From the NCBI RefSeq assembly GCF_008085915.1, contig NZ_VSJK01000016.1, positions 1-64,000 on the forward strand: a DNA stretch of 64,000 nucleotides, written 5' to 3'. Shown here one piece after another: positions 35,065-43,820 of the stretch (positions are counted from its first letter, which is position 1; every line of letters starts with the position of its first letter). A program made the translations under genes and the position numbers. The stretch is from Oceaniovalibus sp. ACAM 378 (GTDB taxonomy: Bacteria; Pseudomonadota; Alphaproteobacteria; Rhodobacterales; Rhodobacteraceae). The notes under the pieces were generated by a model. The model was not told where the DNA came from and did no database searches. It saw only the letters and a program-made list of their open reading frames with translations.

Positions 35065-36369
35065 TCAGTCGATGAAGGCAGGCATGAACCAGCGGGGCAG
35101 GGCGAGGATCAGGTCGGGGACCAGAATGATGATCAGCAACACGCCGAGCATCGGCAGCAAGATCACCGCGACATCCCGCAGCGCGTCGATCATCCGGATC
35201 TTCCCGATCGAGGCGGCGATCAGCAGGCACAGCCCATAGGGTGGCGTGACCAACCCAAAGGCCAGACTCATCACGCCGATGATCGCGAAATGGATCGGAT
35301 GCATGCCGACATGTTCTGTCACCGGATAAAGCACCGTTCCAAGGATGATGATGGCCGGGATTGCGTCGATGAACATGCCGATCAGCAGGAAGGCCAGCGC
35401 CGTCATGATGCCGATGCCGATAACGCCCAAACCCATCTGGTCAATCTGCTCCACCAAGGCGGCCGGAATCTTGAAATAGGCCAGACACCATCCGAACGCC
35501 GACGCGGTGCCGATACAGAACAGCGTGATCGCAGCAAAGCGGGCGCTGTCATAGAGCACGGCAGGAAGCTGGCTGGGCGCGATTGACCGGTAAACGAACA
35601 CCCCCAGGATTAGCGAATAGATCACAGCAACGACAGACGCTTCGGTCGGAGTGAAGAAGCCGCCGACGATGCCGCCAACGATGATAATGGGCGTCAGCAG
35701 CGCCAAGGTAGCCGAGGCGATCGCGCGCAACAGTTCGAAAAAGGTAGAGCGCGCATGGACCGGATAGCCGCGCCGTTTGGCATAGAAATAGATGGTGATC
35801 ATCTGCGATCCGGCGATCAGGATGCCCGGCACCACACCTGCCAGAAACAGGCCGCCGATCGACACGGACATCAGCCCGCCCCAGACGATCATCAGGATCG
35901 AGGGCGGGATGATCACGCCCATTACCGACGAACAGGCGGTGATCGCGACCGAGAACGATGCGTCATAACCTTCCTTGCGCATTTGTGGAATCAGCAGCGA
36001 TCCGATCCCGGCGGCATCCGCGGTTGACGAGCCCGAGATGCCGGCAAACAGCATCGAGACCACAACGTTGACGTGCCCCAGACCGCCGGGCAGATGCCCG
36101 ACCATCGCGCGCGCCAGTCGGATCAACCGGTCGGTGATACCCGAGGAGTTCATCAGATTCGCCGCCAGCAGGAAAAACGGCACCGCCAACAGCACAAACG
36201 AGTTATAGCTCTTGAACATCTCGCGCATCAGCAAGATCGGGGTCAGCCGTTCCTCGATGAAGAACACCGGAACAACCGCAAGACCCAGCGCAAAGGCCAC
36301 GGGAACCCGCAGGATGATCAGTATTCCGAATGTCCCAAACAGGATGGCCGCGACTTCAGCTGGTCCCAT
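35065..36369 (-). CDS. TRAP transporter large permease (DctM type), third system
   Basis: This is the large membrane subunit of the third TRAP importer. The start at 36369 (MGPAEVAAILFGTFG) has GGAGAGCCC upstream and overlaps the end of dctQ by 14 bp. The 434 residues contain GHLPGGLGHVNVVVSMLFAGISGSSTADA, VIIPPSILMIVWGGLM, GGFFTPTEASVVAVIY and GLVTPPYGLCLLI, the DctM pattern. The operon order is dctP-dctQ-dctM on the minus strand. The divergent SDR gene at 38076 is the only catabolic enzyme nearby. Confidence 0.9.
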   Translation of the reverse strand: MGPAEVAAILFGTFGILIILRVPVAFALGLAVVPVFFIEERLTPILLMREMFKSYNSFVLLAVPFFLLAANLMNSSGITDRLIRLARAMVGHLPGGLGHVNVVVSMLFAGISGSSTADAAGIGSLLIPQMRKEGYDASFSVAITACSSVMGVIIPPSILMIVWGGLMSVSIGGLFLAGVVPGILIAGSQMITIYFYAKRRGYPVHARSTFFELLRAIASATLALLTPIIIVGGIVGGFFTPTEASVVAVIYSLILGVFVYRSIAPSQLPAVLYDSARFAAITLFCIGTASAFGWCLAYFKIPAALVEQIDQMGLGVIGIGIMTALAFLLIGMFIDAIPAIIILGTVLYPVTEHVGMHPIHFAIIGVMSLAFGLVTPPYGLCLLIAASIGKIRMIDALRDVAVILLPMLGVLLIIILVPDLILALPRWFMPAFID

Positions 36370-36856
36370 TGGGCTCTCCTGCGCGATAGTCGGCGAAATC
36401 GTCGAAGATCCGCTCAAGGATGAACAGCGTCCAGGTAAATCCGGCCAGCGGCCAGGCAATATAAATCGCCAGCATCGGCAGACCCGAAATTTCCGATTGT
36501 TGGCGCGCGCCTAGTTTGCCGAAGTCCCACCCCCACCACAGGAAGGAGACTGCCATGGCCAGAATCGCGATGTTGACGATCTGGCTCATCGCGAATTCGA
36601 TCATCCTGTTAGAGCTGTGAGGCAATACATCAACGTCGAAATGCGATCCATCGCGCACCGCAATCATGGATCCGACCATGATCACCCAGACAAAGCAAAA
36701 GCGAGCGATCTCTTCGGTCCAGATATATCGGGGAATTAGACCGGTATAGCGGCTGAGGATCTGCATCGCTACGGGGACAATCAGCACCGTTATCAGCAAC
36801 GTCAGCATCAGTTTCAGAAAGCGGTAATAGCCGTTCAGAAGCACGCGCATTGCCAT
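36356..36856 (-). CDS. TRAP transporter small permease (DctQ type), third system
   Basis: This is the small membrane subunit, 166 residues, with four hydrophobic segments. The block YIWTEEIARFCFVWVIMVGSMIAVRDGSHFDVDV is the conserved DctQ region. It starts at 36856, 61 bp after dctP and beyond a 9-bp hairpin. Its 3' end overlaps the dctM start, so the two are coupled. Confidence 0.88.
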   Translation of the reverse strand: MAMRVLLNGYYRFLKLMLTLLITVLIVPVAMQILSRYTGLIPRYIWTEEIARFCFVWVIMVGSMIAVRDGSHFDVDVLPHSSNRMIEFAMSQIVNIAILAMAVSFLWWGWDFGKLGARQQSEISGLPMLAIYIAWPLAGFTWTLFILERIFDDFADYRAGEPNGTS

Positions 36857-36882
36857 TCACATTTCCGGATAGGGAAAACAGG

Positions 36883-36910
36883 CGGGTGCGCAGATCAAGC
36901 CGCGCACCCG
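36883..36910 (-). terminator. Hairpin between dctP and dctQ (third TRAP system)
   Basis: CGGGTGCGC (36883-36891) pairs perfectly with GCGCACCCG (36902-36910) over a 10-nt loop. It lies 7 bp after the dctP stop on the minus strand, with no T-run. It parallels the hairpins in the other three TRAP operons of this window. Confidence 0.6.
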
Positions 36911-36917
36911 TCAGCGA

Positions 36918-37898
36918 TCATTTGACGGCGTTGATGGAATCAAGAACGTCGGTCGCGCCCAGTTCTTCGGCATAGGCGCGCTTTACCGGTTCGGCCAGTT
37001 CCAGCAGTTTATCACGCTCGGTGAACTCATGGGTCTTCAGCAATCCGGCCTGTTCCATCGCGTCGAGCTTTTTGCTGTCCTCGCCGCTTTCCACGTCACG
37101 GCCCAGCTTGCCGCCCGCTTTGCCACCTTGCAGCACGCAATCCTGCTCTTCGGGCGTCAGCCGCTCGAAGGTGGCATTGGCAAAGGCAATAGGACGCACT
37201 GTGATCGCGTGTTTCGTCAACGCGATATCCGGGCCGACCTCGTAGAATTTCATCTGCTCGATGCCCGCCGCTTCGTTTTCGGCGGCGTCGATAACGCCGG
37301 TCTGGATGGCGTTGTACACCTCATCATAGGCAATCACCGAGGGCGCAGCCTGAATCGCCTCGAAGATCCGCGTCTGGATCGGTGCGCCCATCACGCGCAT
37401 CGGCAGGTCCTTGAGTTCTGCCATGTTGGTGACTGGTTTGTTTACAATCAGATTCCGGGTTCCGCCGCCCGCATAGCCGATCAGCCGCACATTAGCCTGC
37501 TCCAGTACATCCTGAGCCAGCGGTGCAAGCGCGTCCTGTTCCATCACGGCGTTCCAGTGGTCCAGGTCGCGAAACAGGAAGGGCATGTCCATCAACGGCG
37601 CCTTCTGCGAGAAGGTGGACATGTGCGACGGGCTGACGATACCATAATCGATCGCGATCCCTTGGCTCATGTTCTCGAAATAGTCCTTCTCAAGTCCCAG
37701 TTCCGAATTGAGATGCAGATCGAAAGTCAGTGAACCGCCGGAACACTCGCCAGCAACACGTTCGAACTCGCGCAGAGCCTTGGTGAAGGCGTGGTCCTCG
37801 TTGAACTGTACGGCTCCTACCAATTCGGTCGCATATGATGGTCCGGTGAGCAGCGCTGCAAGACCCGCACCAATTGCAATTCTGGCTGAACGTTTCAT
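36918..37898 (-). CDS. TRAP transporter periplasmic binding protein (DctP type), third system
   Basis: This is the exported receptor of the third TRAP importer, 326 residues. The start at 37898 follows GGGGAGACAAT. A signal peptide (RSARIAIGAGLAALLTGPSYA) precedes LVGAVQFNEDHAFTKALREFERVAG. LKDLPMRVMGAPIQTRIFEAI holds the Arg typical for carboxylate binding, and YDEVYNAIQTGVIDAAENEAAG is the DctP helix-loop. The ligand is probably an organic or sugar acid. The divergent SDR suggests a hydroxy acid or aldonate, but nothing in the sequence decides it. Confidence 0.88.
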   Translation of the reverse strand: MKRSARIAIGAGLAALLTGPSYATELVGAVQFNEDHAFTKALREFERVAGECSGGSLTFDLHLNSELGLEKDYFENMSQGIAIDYGIVSPSHMSTFSQKAPLMDMPFLFRDLDHWNAVMEQDALAPLAQDVLEQANVRLIGYAGGGTRNLIVNKPVTNMAELKDLPMRVMGAPIQTRIFEAIQAAPSVIAYDEVYNAIQTGVIDAAENEAAGIEQMKFYEVGPDIALTKHAITVRPIAFANATFERLTPEEQDCVLQGGKAGGKLGRDVESGEDSKKLDAMEQAGLLKTHEFTERDKLLELAEPVKRAYAEELGATDVLDSINAVK

Positions 37899-38075
37899 AT
37901 TGTCTCCCCATGAACGACCGCGATTGCCGCGCCCGAAGTGTTGAACTGACTCGACAAGTATTGCGCGACCTTCCAATCTCACGCAAGAACTCTGTGATCG
38001 ACATTGTAACGCCACTGATTTCGCAGGGTTTTCGAACCAAATTTCGCTGATAGTCGCCCAGAACAGGACTGAAAA

Positions 38076-38855
38076 ATGTTGAACCCCTCGTACACATTGT
38101 CAGAATTTGCCGGAAAATCCGTCCTCATCACGGGGGCATCGACAGGGATAGGTGCGGCGCTCGCCCGGGCTTTTGCCGCACAGGGCGCGAAGGTCGGCCT
38201 TCACTACAATTCCAGCCGCGATGCCGCCGAGACCCTTGCCGCTGAAATCCGCGAAAACGGCGGCACGGTCGCCCTGGTGCAGGCTGATGCCTGCGACCCG
38301 GTTGCTCTTGCCCGGGCCGTTGAGGAAGCGGCAGAGGCGCTTGGTGGGTTGCAGGGCCTCATCAACAACGCGGGCGGGATGGTCAAACGCGTTCCCTACG
38401 CCGAAGCCAGTGAGAAAGATTACGAAGCGATCATGGATCTCAACGCGCGTTCGATCATCACGGCCTCGCGCGTGGCGTTGCCACACCTGAAGAAGGCGGG
38501 CGGATTCGTCATCAACACGACATCAGTCGCCGCACGCAATGGGGCAAGCGGCGGGGCAGGGCTCTATGGCTCGTCCAAGGCGTTCGTGTCGAACGTGACG
38601 CGGGGTATGGCGAAGGAATGGATCGAGTTTGGTATCCGCGTCAACGCCGTCGCCCCGGGTGTCATCACCACGCCGTTCCACGAGCGGTATTCGACGAAAG
38701 AGCAACTCGAAGGTATGCTGGCGACAGTTCCGCAAAAGCGGCTCGGGGTCGCCGAGGATTGCGTCGGCGCCTATCTGTTCCTCGCTTCAGATGTGCTGGC
38801 CGGATATATCATTGGCCAGACCATTGAAGTAAATGGCGGGCAGTTGATGCCGTAG
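38076..38855 (+). CDS. Short-chain dehydrogenase/reductase (SDR)
   Basis: This classical SDR of 259 residues probably oxidises a hydroxyl of the compound imported by the divergent TRAP system. The TGASTGIG nucleotide motif lies at residues 20-27, NNAGG at about 97, the catalytic Ser in NTTSVAA, and YGSSK with Tyr and Lys near residue 165. PGVITTPFHERY and IIGQTIEVNGGQLMP complete the family pattern, so it should be active. It starts 177 bp from the TRAP dctP start in the opposite direction; the shared region must hold both promoters. Cofactor and substrate are not determined. Confidence 0.87.
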   Translation: MLNPSYTLSEFAGKSVLITGASTGIGAALARAFAAQGAKVGLHYNSSRDAAETLAAEIRENGGTVALVQADACDPVALARAVEEAAEALGGLQGLINNAGGMVKRVPYAEASEKDYEAIMDLNARSIITASRVALPHLKKAGGFVINTTSVAARNGASGGAGLYGSSKAFVSNVTRGMAKEWIEFGIRVNAVAPGVITTPFHERYSTKEQLEGMLATVPQKRLGVAEDCVGAYLFLASDVLAGYIIGQTIEVNGGQLMP

Positions 38856-38969
38856 GCGAAGCCGTCGGTTGCTTGCCCTGTCCCGTTTTTGGGCCGCCCT
38901 TAAGAGCGGCGGCTCATGCATCTGACATCGACCGCGCGCTGTTCGACGCCGGACGTGTTCAATCTGCGG

Positions 38970-39080
38970 CTGAACTCTCATTCCCGATTGAAGGCCCTAA
39001 TTCAGGCGATCAAAATGGGTGCGGATGAAGCACTGATGCTGGACGACCGCGGCTTTGCTTGTCTCGCCTCGGCTCGGAGC
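38970..39080 (+). pseudogene. Relic of a class IV (branched-chain/D-amino-acid type) aminotransferase
   Basis: A short open stretch reads NSHSRLKALIQAIKMGADEALMLDDRGFA. This is close to the central block of class IV PLP aminotransferases (NSHNRLN ... GADEALMLDxxGFV). Neither the N-terminal part nor the Lys-bearing and C-terminal parts are found nearby, and there is no start signal. It is best read as a fragment left by a deletion. The rest of the 38856-39279 gap is otherwise empty except for the operator and promoter before the DapA-like gene. Confidence 0.5.
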
Positions 39081-39216
39081 ATATGCGCCGGCGCGTTGGG
39101 CCCGCCACGGGAAAAGCCGGGCGATCTTACACGGAATCTGGTGCGATCACCCCGGCATAGAGGCGGTGGCGTGTAGCCCCTCGCCCTGCAAAACATTTCT
39201 CAAGAATCTGTGACAT

Positions 39217-39252
39217 GTTACGTTGACTGTCAGCGTAACTTATCGCTAGGCT
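39217..39252 (+). promoter_or_regulatory. Operator dyad and promoter before the DapA-like operon
   Basis: GTTACGTTGAC (39217-39227) and GTCAGCGTAAC (39229-39239) form an 11-bp inverted repeat with one mismatch around a central T. The left arm overlaps TTGACT (39223-39228), a good -35, with TAGGCT (39247-39252) 18 bp downstream as a possible -10. The start codon follows at 39280. A GntR regulator encoded in the same operon is the likely ligand-responsive binder, so the site suggests autoregulation. Confidence 0.55.
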
Positions 39253-39279
39253 GTGATCAGCAACCTGAATGGAGGCCAC

Positions 39280-40149
39280 ATGGCCGGAATCGGAATATCC
39301 GTGGCGCTTCTGACGCCTTTCACCACCGACGGTGAGATCGACACAACCCTGCTGTTCGCCCACGCCCGCGACGTGATGGACAAGGGCGCCCATGGCGTCA
39401 CCCTGTTCGGCACCACCGGTGAAGGCGCGTCCATCGCTATTGCCGAACGCGCACCGGTCTTTGCCGCTTTCCGCGAGGCCGGGATTGCACCGGAAAAGGT
39501 TTTTGTCGGCCTTTGCGCCACCTCGATCGGCGATACGGTCGTGCAGATCGATCAGGCTCTGGAATACGGCATCGATACCTTCCTGCTGCTGCCGCCCTAC
39601 TATTTCCCCGCCCCCGATGATGCGGGCCTGCGCGCTTGGCACGAACAGCTGTTCAAGATCGCAAACCCGCGAGCGAAATTCATTCTCTATCACATTCCGC
39701 AGATCACTGGCGTTCCGCTGTCGTTCGAACTGGTCACCGGGCTGCGCGCCGATTACCCCGACCGGGTCATCGCGCTGAAGGACAGTTCGGGCAGTTGGGA
39801 AAACACCGAACGCCTGCTGAAAGATGGCAGTCTGCCGGTTCTTGTCGGCGACGAACGCCTGTTGCACCGGGCCGTGGCCATGGGCGCGGCAGGGTCGATC
39901 TGTGGCATGGCCAACCTGCATCCGGCCCGTTTGCGCGCCCTTTACGACACAGCGAAAGAGGATATCGCTTTGTCGCGGCAGGTCGATGCCGTGGTGTCGG
40001 GGCCGGTGGTGCCCGGGGTCAGGGCGCTGCTGGCACAGGCCACGGGCAATCCGGCATGGGAGAACCTGCGCGCGCCCTTGTCGCCGCTTTCGGCCTCGGC
40101 GCGGGCGGCCCTTCTGGCGCAGGGGGCGGACGAACCCGCCCGTGTCTAA
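39280..40149 (+). CDS. DapA/NAL-family lyase or dehydratase
   Basis: This class I aldolase-fold enzyme forms a Schiff base with a 2-keto acid. The family includes dihydrodipicolinate synthase, N-acetylneuraminate lyase and KDG-type aldolases or dehydratases. The start ATG 39280 has GGAGG 5 bp upstream, giving 289 residues. GTTGEG (residues 44-49) binds the carboxylate, Tyr137 lies in LYHIPQITG, and the Schiff-base Lys167 in IALKDSSGSW. The catalytic set is complete. It is first in an operon with a GntR regulator and TRAP importer, so it is a catabolic member rather than lysine biosynthesis. The substrate is unknown; pyruvate is a likely product. Confidence 0.85.
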   Translation: MAGIGISVALLTPFTTDGEIDTTLLFAHARDVMDKGAHGVTLFGTTGEGASIAIAERAPVFAAFREAGIAPEKVFVGLCATSIGDTVVQIDQALEYGIDTFLLLPPYYFPAPDDAGLRAWHEQLFKIANPRAKFILYHIPQITGVPLSFELVTGLRADYPDRVIALKDSSGSWENTERLLKDGSLPVLVGDERLLHRAVAMGAAGSICGMANLHPARLRALYDTAKEDIALSRQVDAVVSGPVVPGVRALLAQATGNPAWENLRAPLSPLSASARAALLAQGADEPARV

Positions 40150-40798
40150 CGCTGCCGAATCTCGTCTGCGTGATCACGCCTATTCCAGCTTTACTGCACG
40201 GTTGCTGGCCAAGGATATCACGCCCGGCCAGATCATATCACAACGCGAACTGGTCGAAATGACCGGGATGCCTTTGGGCGCAATCCGCGAGATGATCCCC
40301 CGGCTTGAGGCCGACGGGCTGATTCAGACGGTGCCCAAACGCGGCCTTCAGGTGCTGAACGTCGACCTGAACCTCGTGCGCAATGCGTTTCAGCTGCGTC
40401 ACATGATCGAGGGCGAGGCGATCGCCGCCTTCTGCGCCAACGCGCCCGAGGAAGACATCGCCAGAATTGCCGCCGATCACCGCAGCATGCAGGAAAGGGC
40501 CCGCATCGGCCTGACGTCGGAAGAATTGGGCCGGGCGCAGATGATGGACTGGGCCTTTCACGACCATGTGGTCGATGCCATGGGCAACCGGATCGTGTCT
40601 GACATACACCGGGTGAACGCGATCAAGATCCGTCTGATCTGCAATTCCGACACTCGGATGTTGCCCGATCTGGCGGATTCGGTACTTGATGAACATCTGG
40701 CCATCATCGACGCGCTGTTGGCGCGCGATACACCGCGCGCTGTGGCTGCGATGCATGCCCATGTGGACAGCGCCCGGCGACGTGCGCTTGGTATGTAA
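40142..40798 (+). CDS. GntR-family (FCD) regulator of the DapA/TRAP operon
   Basis: This is a probable autoregulator of its own operon. The GTG start at 40142 overlaps the end of the DapA-like gene by 8 bp, giving 218 residues (VSNAAESRLRDHAY). The winged helix spans roughly residues 15-75 (ISQRELVEMTGMPLGAIREMIPRL), with MPLGAIREM in place of the usual SRTPVREA. An FCD domain follows (MDWAFHDHVVDAMG, LDEHLAIIDALL, AMHAHVDSA). The dyad at 39217-39239 is its likely target. A larger open frame reaching back to 39824 runs inside the DapA gene and is not real. Confidence 0.85.
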   Translation: MSNAAESRLRDHAYSSFTARLLAKDITPGQIISQRELVEMTGMPLGAIREMIPRLEADGLIQTVPKRGLQVLNVDLNLVRNAFQLRHMIEGEAIAAFCANAPEEDIARIAADHRSMQERARIGLTSEELGRAQMMDWAFHDHVVDAMGNRIVSDIHRVNAIKIRLICNSDTRMLPDLADSVLDEHLAIIDALLARDTPRAVAAMHAHVDSARRRALGM

Positions 40799-40864
40799 GA
40801 AATTTCACAGGACAGACCTGTGGGAAAAGCGGCAGATAAGCCGCACCAAAGAGGAGGAGATACA

Positions 40865-41860
40865 ATGAGAACCACATTCACCCGCCGTGCCCTGATGGCG
40901 TTGACTGTCGCCGCACTGGCCACACCCGTGTTTGCCCAGGACAAGACCACCGTGCGCCTGTCGATTCCTGCGTCGGAAACCGACCAGCGCTCGATCGCTT
41001 TGGCCGAGGTGTTCGCCCCCGCCGTCGCCGATTTCATCACCTACCAGCCACATTACAACGGATCGCTGATCGCGCAGGGGTCCGAATTGGAATCCATCGC
41101 ATCCGGCGATCTGGAAATGTCGGTCACCTCTGCGCAGGAACTGGCGCAGTTCTTCCCCGAATTCTCGATCTTCGCCACTGGATATGTCCATCAGGACGCC
41201 GCGCATCAGGTTGCCGTTTTCAATGATCCGCTGATGGATTCGTTCAAGCAGACCGCCGAAGATGAGCTGGGCGTAAAGCTTTTGTCAGTGGTGTATCTGG
41301 GCAAACGTCACGTGAACCTGCGCCAGACCAAGGAAGAGCTGACAGTGACGACTCCTGCCGATCTGGCCGGTGTCAACCTGCGGATGCCCGGCACCGACGC
41401 CTGGCAGTTCCTTGGCAAGGCTCTGGGCGCCAACCCTACGCCGATGGCCTTTACCGAGATCTATACCGCGCTGCAAACCGGCTCGGTCGACGGTCAGGAC
41501 AATCCCTTGCCCACCGTGGTCGATGCGAAGTTCTATGAGGTGACAAATCAGGTCGCGCTGACAGCGCATCTTGTCGACCTGAACTATATCGCCTTTTCCA
41601 AAGCGGTGTGGGACAAGTTGACCCCCGAGCAGCAGGAAACCGTGCAAAAAGCTGCCGATGATGCCGCCGAAAGCGGCCGCCAAAAACAGCTCGCCAAGGA
41701 AGAAGAACTGGTTGCCTTCCTCGAGGGCGAAGGCATGGAGATCTACGAACCCGATCTCAAGGCATTCCGCGAGCATGTCCAGCAGCAGTATGTAGGCTCG
41801 GAATTCGCCGCATCCTGGCCCGAAGGCCTGCTGGAACAGATCAACGCGCTCGGCAACTGA
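40865..41860 (+). CDS. TRAP transporter periplasmic binding protein (DctP type), DapA locus
   Basis: This is the exported receptor of the fourth TRAP importer, 331 residues. The ATG at 40865 follows GAGGAGATAC. The signal peptide is RRALMALTVAALATPVFA. Family blocks: VRLSIPASETDQRS, GVNLRMPGTDAW with the ligand Arg, and FTEIYTALQTGSVDGQDNPLPTV. The length and pattern fit carboxylate-binding DctP proteins. The neighbours (2-keto acid lyase, shikimate-dehydrogenase-like enzyme) suggest a cyclic or linear hydroxy acid. A strong hairpin follows its stop. Confidence 0.88.
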   Translation: MRTTFTRRALMALTVAALATPVFAQDKTTVRLSIPASETDQRSIALAEVFAPAVADFITYQPHYNGSLIAQGSELESIASGDLEMSVTSAQELAQFFPEFSIFATGYVHQDAAHQVAVFNDPLMDSFKQTAEDELGVKLLSVVYLGKRHVNLRQTKEELTVTTPADLAGVNLRMPGTDAWQFLGKALGANPTPMAFTEIYTALQTGSVDGQDNPLPTVVDAKFYEVTNQVALTAHLVDLNYIAFSKAVWDKLTPEQQETVQKAADDAAESGRQKQLAKEEELVAFLEGEGMEIYEPDLKAFREHVQQQYVGSEFAASWPEGLLEQINALGN

Positions 41861-41881
41861 TCCATCCCCATCTGAAGTCGC

Positions 41882-41910
41882 GGGTAAAGGCGGTTTGGCC
41901 GCCTTTACCC
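41882..41910 (+). terminator. Hairpin between dctP and dctQ (DapA locus)
   Basis: GGGTAAAGGCGG (41882-41893) pairs perfectly with CCGCCTTTACCC (41899-41910) over a 5-nt loop, 22 bp after dctP. A 12-bp stem without a T-run suggests strong but incomplete termination, or mRNA stabilisation, between receptor and membrane genes. Confidence 0.7.
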
Positions 41911-41932
41911 CGTCCTGCCCGGAGCGGAGCCC

Positions 41933-42475
41933 ATGAAAATCCTGCACCTCCTGCGCACCCTGACCGAAGCGGTCGCGGCCGCCCTGATGGCGTTGATGTT
42001 CCTCACCTTCGTCGTTCAGATCGTCGTGCGGTATACGGCGCGGATCGGCGGCGTGGCTGACCGGTTCTGGTTGTTTGATCCGTCGCTTTATGGCTGGACA
42101 CTGGAATTTTGCCTGCTGCTGTGGGTCTGGCTGGTGTTCTGGGGCAATGCCTTTGTCGTGCGCACCCATGACCACGTGACGTTCGACATGCTTTATCTTG
42201 CGGTTAATCCGGGCCTGCGCCGCTGGTTCGCGATCATCGCCGGGGTGGCGATCTGTGTCGGGCTGCTTGCCTCGCTGGGGCCGACCTGGGACAAATTCCA
42301 CATCCTGCGCCTGAAGAAGACCGCGACGCTGTCGAGTCTCTTCGGCGACTGGATCAGAATGCGCGACATCTATTCTGTCTATGCCCTGTTCCTTGTCGCC
42401 GTCGGTGCCCGCTATGCCTACAGCGTCTATCACGCCTTCCGCTATGGCGTAGCCGACCCGGAGCTTGACGCATGA
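41933..42475 (+). CDS. TRAP transporter small permease (DctQ type), DapA locus
   Basis: This is the small membrane subunit, 180 residues, with four hydrophobic segments. GWTLEFCLLLWVWLVFWGNAFVVRTHDHVTFDM is the DctQ core. The ATG at 41933 follows CCGGAGCGGAGCCC, an acceptable ribosome-binding site. Its stop overlaps the dctM start (ATGA at 42472). An insert (YTARIGGVADRFWLFDPSLYG) between the first two helices is longer than in the other three DctQ proteins of this window. Confidence 0.88.
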   Translation: MKILHLLRTLTEAVAAALMALMFLTFVVQIVVRYTARIGGVADRFWLFDPSLYGWTLEFCLLLWVWLVFWGNAFVVRTHDHVTFDMLYLAVNPGLRRWFAIIAGVAICVGLLASLGPTWDKFHILRLKKTATLSSLFGDWIRMRDIYSVYALFLVAVGARYAYSVYHAFRYGVADPELDA

Positions 42476-43767
42476 GTCCTGAATTTCTGTTGTGCCTCGG
42501 GGTGTTGTTCATACTCGCCGCCATCGGCGCGCCTATCGCCTATGCCATCCTGATCGGCTCTTTCGTCTATCTCGCCACCGCCGGGCAAAGCATTGGTATG
42601 GCGGGAAAGATCCTGATGGACGGGCTGTATGGCAGCTTTATCCTGCTGGCGGTGCCGCTGTTCATCGTGGCCGCCAACGTGATGAACGCGGGCACCATTT
42701 CCGACCGGCTGCTGAGTTTTTGCGTCGCGCTGGTGGGGCGGTTTCGTGGCGGTCTTGGCCATGTGAATGTTGTCGCGTCGTTAATCTTTTCCGGCATGTC
42801 CGGCTCTGCCGTCGCTGACGCGGCGGGCATCGGCAAGATCATCATCCAGATGATGACAAAGTCGGGTCAGTACCCGCGCGGATACGCTGCCGCGATCACC
42901 GCCGCATCCGCGACAATCGGGCCGATCATACCGCCGTCGATCCCGATGGTTCTCTATGCCCTCGTTTCCAACACCTCGATCGGATACCTGTTTCTCGGTG
43001 GCATCCTGCCCGGTCTGCTGATGGGTGCCGTTCTGATGGGAATGAACACCTGGCTGGCGCATCGGCGGGATTTCGCACTGGAAACTCCGGTGCCGTTTTC
43101 CGAATTACCCCGGCGCACGATGAATGCCTTTCCGGCGCTTTTGATGCCTGCGATCCTGCTTTATGGCATCTATGGCGGCGTCACCACGCCGACCGAAGCG
43201 GCCGCGGTCGCGGCTTTCTATGCCCTGCTGCTGTCGGCGCTGTTCTATCGCGCGCTCAGCTGGCGCGCCCTCTACGGCATTCTGGTGGAAAGCGCGCGAT
43301 CCTCGGCTGCCGTAGGTATCGTGATCGGCGGCGCACTGATCCTGAACTACATTGTCGCGTCAGAAAACATCCCGGCGGTTCTGGCCAAACACCTTGTCGG
43401 GCTGGATGTGTCGCCGACCGCGTTCATGCTGGGAGTGATGGTTCTGCTGCTGCTTCTGGGCTGTGTTCTGGATGCGACAACGATCATCCTCGTGATCATC
43501 CCGCTGTTCCTGCCCGCCTGCCGCGAACTTGGCATCGATCTTGTGCATTTCGGCGTGGTCGCGATCGTCAACTGCATGATCGGCCTGATCACGCCGCCAT
43601 ATGGCGTGCTGCTGTTCGTCATCAACGCGGTAACGCGGATTCCGCTGTCCGAGATCATCCGCGAGATCTGGCCGTTTCTCGGCGTGCTTCTGGTGGCGCT
43701 GATGTTTCTCGCCTTGATGCCCGATCTCGTCCTGTGGCTGCCGCGCATCTTTGGCTATGCCGGTTAG
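42472..43767 (+). CDS. TRAP transporter large permease (DctM type), DapA locus
   Basis: This is the large membrane subunit, 431 residues. DctM blocks: FRGGLGHVNVVASLIFSGMSGSAVADA, PIIPPSIPMVLYALV, GVTTPTEAAAVAAFYALL and GLITPPYGVLLFVI. Its start overlaps the dctQ stop. The gene ends 53 bp before the convergent shikimate-dehydrogenase-like gene; no clear terminator was seen between them. Confidence 0.9.
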   Translation: MSPEFLLCLGVLFILAAIGAPIAYAILIGSFVYLATAGQSIGMAGKILMDGLYGSFILLAVPLFIVAANVMNAGTISDRLLSFCVALVGRFRGGLGHVNVVASLIFSGMSGSAVADAAGIGKIIIQMMTKSGQYPRGYAAAITAASATIGPIIPPSIPMVLYALVSNTSIGYLFLGGILPGLLMGAVLMGMNTWLAHRRDFALETPVPFSELPRRTMNAFPALLMPAILLYGIYGGVTTPTEAAAVAAFYALLLSALFYRALSWRALYGILVESARSSAAVGIVIGGALILNYIVASENIPAVLAKHLVGLDVSPTAFMLGVMVLLLLLGCVLDATTIILVIIPLFLPACRELGIDLVHFGVVAIVNCMIGLITPPYGVLLFVINAVTRIPLSEIIREIWPFLGVLLVALMFLALMPDLVLWLPRIFGYAG

Positions 43768-43820
43768 CAATCCTGTCTCTGCACCGCCCAATGTGAGCTA
43801 ATCCATCGCAATCGCCGGGT

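Noticed and set aside
38890-38915. G+C-rich short inverted repeat after the SDR gene as a terminator
   Set aside because: The stem is only about 5 bp and the T-run is on the wrong side for the SDR transcript.
39824-40798. GntR gene starting at 39824 as a 324-residue protein
   Set aside because: The first 106 codons lie out of frame within the DapA-like gene. The winged helix starts just after GTG 40142, so the shorter product is preferred.
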